Below are positions 6,841 through 11,203 of a stretch of DNA of 11,203 nucleotides, piece by piece. The notes under the pieces were generated by a model that had not been told where the DNA came from, did no database searches, and was given only the letters and a program-made list of their open reading frames with translations. Where the stretch lies: assembly GCA_964489215.1 (NCBI GenBank), contig CAZAYB010000096.1, positions 1 to 11,203 of the forward strand, written 5' to 3'. This DNA is from CAZAYB01 sp964489215 (lineage in GTDB: Bacteria; Planctomycetota; Phycisphaerae; Sedimentisphaerales; Anaerohalosphaeraceae). A program made the position numbers and the translations under genes. The first letter of the stretch is position 1. Every line of letters begins with the position of its first letter.

Positions 6841-9800
6841 ATGAAGTTATTAAAAACATTTTTTTTACTTGTGCTACTGGTTGTATTATCTCTGCAATCG
6901 CTTTGTTTCGTACCGATAGACAATGACGGAAATTGGAAATTATCTTTAAATGGCAAATGGCGTTTTGTTTTCAATGAAGAAAAGCGTGGTTTTGAGAGTA
7001 AAGATTATAATGATTCCGGCTGGGCTGATATCGATGTTCCGTCAAATTGGGAGCTTAAGGGCTTTGAAGAGCCAAAATATGCTAAGCCGCGTCCCGGTAC
7101 GGGTCTTTATCGCAGGAAATTTATGGTTGATAAAGACTGGAAGAGCCGGAAGATTTTTATCAGATTTGAGGGGGTTGCTTTTGGTTTTGAATTTTGGGTA
7201 AACGGGAAGCGTGTCGGGGAATTTAACAGTTCTTTTAACCGCAGTGAGTTCGATATTACAGAGTATATAAAAACAGGCGAAGAGAATGTAATTGCAGTTT
7301 GTGTTGACAGAAGGAGAAAGGGCTGGGACTTTGACAGTCATGACAGCTGGGGACTTTCAGGGATATTCAGGGATGTAGTTGTTTTTTCCGTTCCGCGATT
7401 GCATATAAAGGACTATAGGTTAAAAACAGATTTAAAGAGTGATCTGTCTTGTGCTGAGGTTAATGCGGAGATTTTGCTTTCAAAGAGTATTCCTTGCGCA
7501 ATCTCAAAATCAGCATTAACCGCATTTCTTTATGATCCGGATAACAAATTAGTCTCTGAAAAGAAAATAAATTTATCTGATAAAAATCCGGTATCCGATT
7601 TGATCTCGTTGAATTTTACTGTTGATAAGCCCGTTCTATGGAGTGCTGAACATCCTTTGCTTTATACATTTGAAATGAATTTAATAAACGGCATCGGCAG
7701 TGAACATCTCATATCTAAAAAGATTGGGGTACGTCAGATAGATATCAAAGGTGATGTGCTGAGGGTGAATTTCAGACCCGTTAAGCTTCGGGGGGTGAAT
7801 CATCATGATATACATTTTGAAGTCGGCAGAGCTTTGGAAAAAGTGCATTATCTGCAGGATATTGAGCTTATGAAACGTGCGAACATCAATGCTGTCAGGA
7901 CTTCTCATTATCCTCCTTCGCCTGAATTTATTGATCTGTGTGACAGACTTGGGTTGTATGTGATATGTGAAGTGCCTTTCGGTAAAGGAGAGAAGCATCT
8001 TCATGAGGATTCTTATCTTGAAATACTGTTTGAACGAGCATATTCGACAGTAATGCGGGATATTAATAATCCATCTGTTATTATCTGGGCGGTCGGCAAT
8101 GAGAATCCTGTTCTTGAAAACGTTATCAAAACAGTTAAATATGTCAGGGAGCTGGATAAAACCCGCCCGGTGCTTTTGCCCGGAGCCGGCGAAGGAGGGG
8201 GTACATGGGATGTATATCTGCCCGAGGAGGCGGATATTATTGCGCCGCATTATCCTTATGCTTATCCTGTGAAAGGGAGGGGGCGGTGGAATCTGTATCA
8301 GGCAGCTACAACTGACAGGATAGACAAGCCAGTATTGTGTACGGAATTTAATCATTCCCTTGGTAACGCTTTTGAGGGGTTAAGGCAGAGGTGGGAGGTG
8401 ATTGAAAAACATGACAGGCTTGCCGGGGGCTGTATTTGGCACTTTCAGGATCAGGGCATTAAGCGCAAGTTGAAGCGTGGTGTCAGGGTCCTTAAGAATG
8501 ACATTGAAAGGCTTGATGCGGATGATTTTGATGAGCCTGTTATAAGTCCGGATCTTTGGGTTGGTAATGATACAGTTATTGACAGCTGCGGGGCTTCGGG
8601 TTCTGATGGAATTGTATATGCGGACAGGTTTGCCCAGGTTGACTACTGGATAACAAGAAAGGTTTATTCGCCTGTTTATATTCCGGTTGATAGAATTAAT
8701 ATCGAATCAGGAAGTAAGCAAGTAAGAATTCCTGTTCATAACAGGTATGACTTTACTGATTTAGGTAAGATTAAAGGCAGATGGAAATTGGTATGCGAAG
8801 GGGACGTGGTTGAGAAAGGTGATATCATATTGTCTATGCCGCCACGGAAGAAAGGTTTTTTTGAAGTAAAGCCGACCTTTAAAAATATCGGTGAAGACAG
8901 ACTGTGTTGGCTGTTTTTTGAATTTACTGATTTTAATAATCGAAGGATTTACGAGCATACAATCAAACTATTTAAGGATAATCCGTTTTGCCGTTTTGTT
9001 AAAAAGTTACAGCGTTTCAGCGGGCCTGTGTTAAAGACTCTGGAACGGGAAGATATAATCTTTACGGAAAACAAATTTATAAAATTCTTTTTCGATACCA
9101 GGACGGGTCGAATATACTTGATTGCAGAAGAGTCTGAAAAGATATTGCTTGAAGGGATTTATATAGACATCGGCAGAAAGCCCGAACTTGCCGAGTTGAA
9201 AAGAATGTCTCCCGTAGCCCTTGAAATAAATAACAGGAGGTTTCTTACTGATTGTGATATAGAGGATTTTGAAATATGTGTAAATAGTGATGAATTGCTG
9301 GAAATTGATTTTTGCAGTAAATATGAATTAGAGCATAAAGAACTTGAAGATGCTCATTTTGTACTTGATTGTGTTTTGAGAGTTTTTTCAAACGGCTACG
9401 TAGAATTAAAAGGAGATTTGTCAGCGAATAATATTGATATAAATCTTCTTGAAGCGGGGCTTGCGTTTCAAACATGCGGGGATATGGACAGGCTTTGCTG
9501 GCTGGGTGACGGGCCTTACGAATCTTATCCGGGGCAAAGTGATGCATCGGAGTTTGGGGTATGGAGCATCAAGCCGTTGCCTTTGGAAGACCCTCGCAGC
9601 AGATATTATCCCGGCAACAGGGAAAATGTTTACCTTGCAGCGGTCTGCAATCAGCAAAATAACGGAGCGGGGTTTATTTTTGACAACGGTATCATTTGTC
9701 TTGAAAATCATAAAAATAGCATGTATATTTCCAGTCTGCTGAGGTCGGCGGGCAAAGGGAATAAAACCGGAGGAATGAAAACGTTATACCCTGTTAAGGC

Positions 9801-9918
9801 AGAAGAAATTGAAAAAGTTAAATTCGATTTTTATTTCAAGGCTCTTAATGAAAAAAATTGCACTTCTTTGTTCAATACATTACTTTTAAACGATAGAGAA
9901 GATAAAAATGGGCTTTAA
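6841..9918 (+). CDS. Secreted GH2 glycosidase, LacZ-type (beta-galactosidase-like)
   Basis: This 1025-residue protein has full LacZ-like architecture. A leader (residues 1 to about 22, MKLLKTFF then a long hydrophobic run) implies export. A jelly-roll sugar-binding domain spans about 28-190 (GKWRF, VPSNWEL, TGLYRRKF, FEGVAFGFEFWVNG, DSWGLSGIFRDV). An Ig-like domain covers about 191-300. The TIM barrel (about 305-545) has KLRGVNHHDIH, NAVRTSHYPPSPEF, the acid/base in VGNEN (E421) and the nucleophile in CTEFNHSLGN (E502), then WHFQDQG. A second Ig-like part follows, and a C-terminal beta-galactosidase small-chain-like domain (about 740-1010) contains CWLGDGPYESYPGQ. This domain set excludes the shorter beta-glucuronidases. 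GH2 specificity (galactose, glucuronate, mannose, others) cannot be read from sequence. The LacZ motif supplying Mg ligands (ETHG) is replaced near residues 377-387. No good ribosome-binding site precedes the ATG; start choice rests on the leader peptide. Confidence 0.9.
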   Translation: MKLLKTFFLLVLLVVLSLQSLCFVPIDNDGNWKLSLNGKWRFVFNEEKRGFESKDYNDSGWADIDVPSNWELKGFEEPKYAKPRPGTGLYRRKFMVDKDWKSRKIFIRFEGVAFGFEFWVNGKRVGEFNSSFNRSEFDITEYIKTGEENVIAVCVDRRRKGWDFDSHDSWGLSGIFRDVVVFSVPRLHIKDYRLKTDLKSDLSCAEVNAEILLSKSIPCAISKSALTAFLYDPDNKLVSEKKINLSDKNPVSDLISLNFTVDKPVLWSAEHPLLYTFEMNLINGIGSEHLISKKIGVRQIDIKGDVLRVNFRPVKLRGVNHHDIHFEVGRALEKVHYLQDIELMKRANINAVRTSHYPPSPEFIDLCDRLGLYVICEVPFGKGEKHLHEDSYLEILFERAYSTVMRDINNPSVIIWAVGNENPVLENVIKTVKYVRELDKTRPVLLPGAGEGGGTWDVYLPEEADIIAPHYPYAYPVKGRGRWNLYQAATTDRIDKPVLCTEFNHSLGNAFEGLRQRWEVIEKHDRLAGGCIWHFQDQGIKRKLKRGVRVLKNDIERLDADDFDEPVISPDLWVGNDTVIDSCGASGSDGIVYADRFAQVDYWITRKVYSPVYIPVDRINIESGSKQVRIPVHNRYDFTDLGKIKGRWKLVCEGDVVEKGDIILSMPPRKKGFFEVKPTFKNIGEDRLCWLFFEFTDFNNRRIYEHTIKLFKDNPFCRFVKKLQRFSGPVLKTLEREDIIFTENKFIKFFFDTRTGRIYLIAEESEKILLEGIYIDIGRKPELAELKRMSPVALEINNRRFLTDCDIEDFEICVNSDELLEIDFCSKYELEHKELEDAHFVLDCVLRVFSNGYVELKGDLSANNIDINLLEAGLAFQTCGDMDRLCWLGDGPYESYPGQSDASEFGVWSIKPLPLEDPRSRYYPGNRENVYLAAVCNQQNNGAGFIFDNGIICLENHKNSMYISSLLRSAGKGNKTGGMKTLYPVKAEEIEKVKFDFYFKALNEKNCTSLFNTLLLNDREDKNGL

Positions 9919-9924
9919 GGTTAT

Positions 9925-9929
9925 GGGAG
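9925..9929 (+). promoter_or_regulatory. Possible ribosome-binding site for the second dctP
   Basis: GGGAG lies 11 bases before the ATG at 9941. The spacing is long but acceptable. It supports starting the lipoprotein at 9941 rather than at the ATG of 9908, which lies inside the end of the GH2 gene and is preceded by AGAGAAG. Confidence 0.4.
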
Positions 9930-9940
9930 CTGGCTTGCGA

Positions 9941-10909
9941 ATGAAGAAAATAATGATTCTTATATCAATGCTGTTTGTTTTGGCGGGCTGTTCGGATAAA
10001 GAAGACAGGTTAATTGTCAAGATGGGTCATTCCCTTGATATATCGCATCCGGTGCACAAGGCTATGGTCTTTATGGGTGAAAAAATGGAGACGTATTCCG
10101 ATGGTAAGATAACGCTTGATATTTTTCCCAATGAACAACTAGGTTCGGAACGTGAAATGATAGAGCTGACCCAGCTTGGAATAATAGATATTACTAAGAC
10201 CTCAACTTCTCCTCTTGAAAGTTTTATACCGGAAATGGCAGTTTTCAGCATACCTTATGTTTTTCAGGATTCTGAGCATTTCTGGAAAGTATTATCCGGG
10301 CCTGTAGGTCAAAGAATTAAACACAGCGGCGAAAATGTTAAGCTTTTCGGGTTGTGTTATTATGACTCGGGGAGCAGAAGTTTTTATACTTCTGAGAAAA
10401 AGGTCGAAAGTCCTGAAGATTTGCAGGGGCTTAAGATCCGCGTGCAAAAGAGCAATACTTCAATTGAAATGGTCAAGCATCTTGGTGGCTCTCCTACGCC
10501 GATCTCTTACGGTGAGCTTTATACCGCACTTCAGCAAGGTGTAGTCGACGGTGCGGAGAATAATCCTCCGAGCTTTGAGACGTCCAGACATTATGAGATA
10601 TGCAAGTATTATACTCTTGACGAGCACACAATGGTTCCTGACATAGTCATTATCAATATGGATTTCTGGAAAGATCTTACTGACGAACAACGTGAAATTA
10701 TACAAAAAGCTGCGGACGAGTCGGCCCTGTATCAAAGGCAGCTTTGGAAAGAAAAGACAGAAGAGTCCCTGGATATTGTTAAAAAGGCCGGGGTTGAGAT
10801 AATATATCCTGATAAAAGACCTTTTATGGAAGCAGTAGGGCCAATGCATGATTCATATAAAGGTACGGAAATAGGAGATATTCTGGAAGAGATTAAAAGG
10901 ACCGATTGA
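9941..10909 (+). CDS. dctP: TRAP transporter solute-binding lipoprotein DctP (second system)
   Basis: This is a 322-residue extracytoplasmic solute-binding protein of a second TRAP importer. The chosen start gives a classic lipoprotein signal, MKKIMILISMLFVLAGC, with lipobox LAGC and lipidated C17; starting at 9908 would add 11 residues and bury the basic start of the signal. The mature protein is complete: KMGHSLDISHPVHKAM, FPNEQLGSEREMIE, SIPYVFQDSEHFWKV, YYDSGSRSFYT, ESPEDLQGLKIRVQKS (R167 as the expected carboxylate contact), GELYTALQQGVVDGAENNPPSF and DLTDEQREIIQKAA. The AENNPPS pocket segment is common in sugar-acid-type DctP proteins. Being a lipoprotein is normal in Gram-positive bacteria and less so in Gram-negative TRAP systems, which mostly use soluble periplasmic binders. 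It sits next to the GH2 gene, then leads into its own dctQ after a single base. The family call is secure; the ligand is unknown. Confidence 0.93.
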   Translation: MKKIMILISMLFVLAGCSDKEDRLIVKMGHSLDISHPVHKAMVFMGEKMETYSDGKITLDIFPNEQLGSEREMIELTQLGIIDITKTSTSPLESFIPEMAVFSIPYVFQDSEHFWKVLSGPVGQRIKHSGENVKLFGLCYYDSGSRSFYTSEKKVESPEDLQGLKIRVQKSNTSIEMVKHLGGSPTPISYGELYTALQQGVVDGAENNPPSFETSRHYEICKYYTLDEHTMVPDIVIINMDFWKDLTDEQREIIQKAADESALYQRQLWKEKTEESLDIVKKAGVEIIYPDKRPFMEAVGPMHDSYKGTEIGDILEEIKRTD

Positions 10910-10910
10910 G

Positions 10911-11203
10911 ATGAATGGAATTTTTCGGAAGATAAAGGAAGGATTGATCAGGGTACTTGAACTGGCAGTGATAGTTATCACCGGTGTTCTGGTGCTCGAT
11001 GTGTTATGGCAGGTTTTTACACGCTTTATTCTGAAAAACCCGAGCACATGGACCGAGGAACTGGCGACTATTCTGTTGATGTGGATGGCACTTCTCGGGG
11101 CATCGGTGACTTTTTCAAGAAAGGGTCATCTCGGGGTGGACTATTTTGTAAATAAACTGGGTGTTCGTTACAGGAATGTAACCGAGTTAATCGTATATCT
11201 TGT
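10911..11203 (+). CDS. dctQ: TRAP transporter small membrane subunit DctQ (second system), N-terminal part, runs off window
   Basis: The frame opens at ATG 10911, one base after the dctP stop (TGA G ATG), and stays open to the end of the window, giving 97 residues plus two bases. A stretch AAAAGG at 10895-10900 is a possible ribosome-binding site. The DctQ signature is clear: WQVFTRFILKNPSTWTEEL at about 33-51, followed by a second membrane segment (ATILLMWMALLGASVTFS) and the loop RKGHLGVDYF. The first membrane segment covers about residues 13-36. It parallels the first dctQ (QVFSRYILRDSLSWSEEF; AHIGMD) but is clearly a different gene. A matching dctM is expected just beyond the window. Confidence 0.92.
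   Translation, partial: MNGIFRKIKEGLIRVLELAVIVITGVLVLDVLWQVFTRFILKNPSTWTEELATILLMWMALLGASVTFSRKGHLGVDYFVNKLGVRYRNVTELIVYL

Noticed and set aside
7681..8355. Long open frame of 224 codons on the minus strand inside the GH2 gene
   Set aside because: It lies wholly opposite the conserved GH2 catalytic barrel, has no recognisable motif or ribosome-binding site, and its composition looks like a reverse-frame shadow.
9449..9742. Plus-strand open frame of 97 codons in another frame of the GH2 C-terminus
   Set aside because: The frame of the GH2 small-chain-like domain (DGPYESYPG) is clearly the coding one; the alternative has no motif and no start signal.
9908..9940. ATG at 9908 as the start of the second dctP
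   Set aside because: It would place 11 extra residues before a textbook MKK-type lipoprotein signal; the start at 9941 fits better, though AGAGAAG before 9908 leaves some doubt.

Overview
The window is a single, densely packed, one-directional gene cluster. Every gene lies on the plus strand, and gaps run from a 4-base overlap to at most 31 bases, so it reads as the middle of one long operon cut at both ends. In order it holds: the 3' part of a TRAP-transporter solute-binding protein (dctP), its small membrane subunit (dctQ) and large permease subunit (dctM); an IolB/KduI-family isomerase; an IdnO/gluconate-5-dehydrogenase-like short-chain dehydrogenase; a secreted protein with three tandem GH43-like beta-propeller domains; a secreted LacZ-type GH2 glycosidase; a second, lipoprotein-type dctP; and the 5' part of a second dctQ. 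There is no RNA gene, mobile element, CRISPR array, clear promoter or terminator, and no gene-free stretch longer than 31 bases.

The layout suggests a pathway for using a glycan that contains an acidic sugar. The two exported glycosidases would trim oligosaccharides outside the cytoplasm. One or both TRAP transporters (a class that mostly imports carboxylate-bearing solutes) would bring in the released sugar acid. The cytoplasmic isomerase and the keto-acid reductase would then feed the product into central metabolism. The IolB-type plus IdnO-type pair resembles, by fold and by adjacency, the KduI/KduD pair of uronate breakdown, but both members belong to different subfamilies. The substrate cannot be named from sequence alone.

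The organism is an uncultured-looking or poorly known heterotrophic bacterium of moderate G+C. Export signals, a lipobox-bearing solute-binding protein, several weak ribosome-binding sites, and TRAP transporters linked to secreted glycosidases fit the Planctomycetota/Verrucomicrobiota/Lentisphaerota world (for example anaerobic Phycisphaerae). This is a low-confidence inference from gene content, not from a marker gene.

The most unusual element is the 951-residue protein with three complete GH43-like propellers in a row. Each copy keeps an apparent Asp/Asp/Glu catalytic trio, and the third copy is remodelled around the presumed acid residue. The second point of interest is the coupling of two different TRAP systems to a secreted-glycosidase operon, around an isomerase/reductase pair of unassigned substrate.
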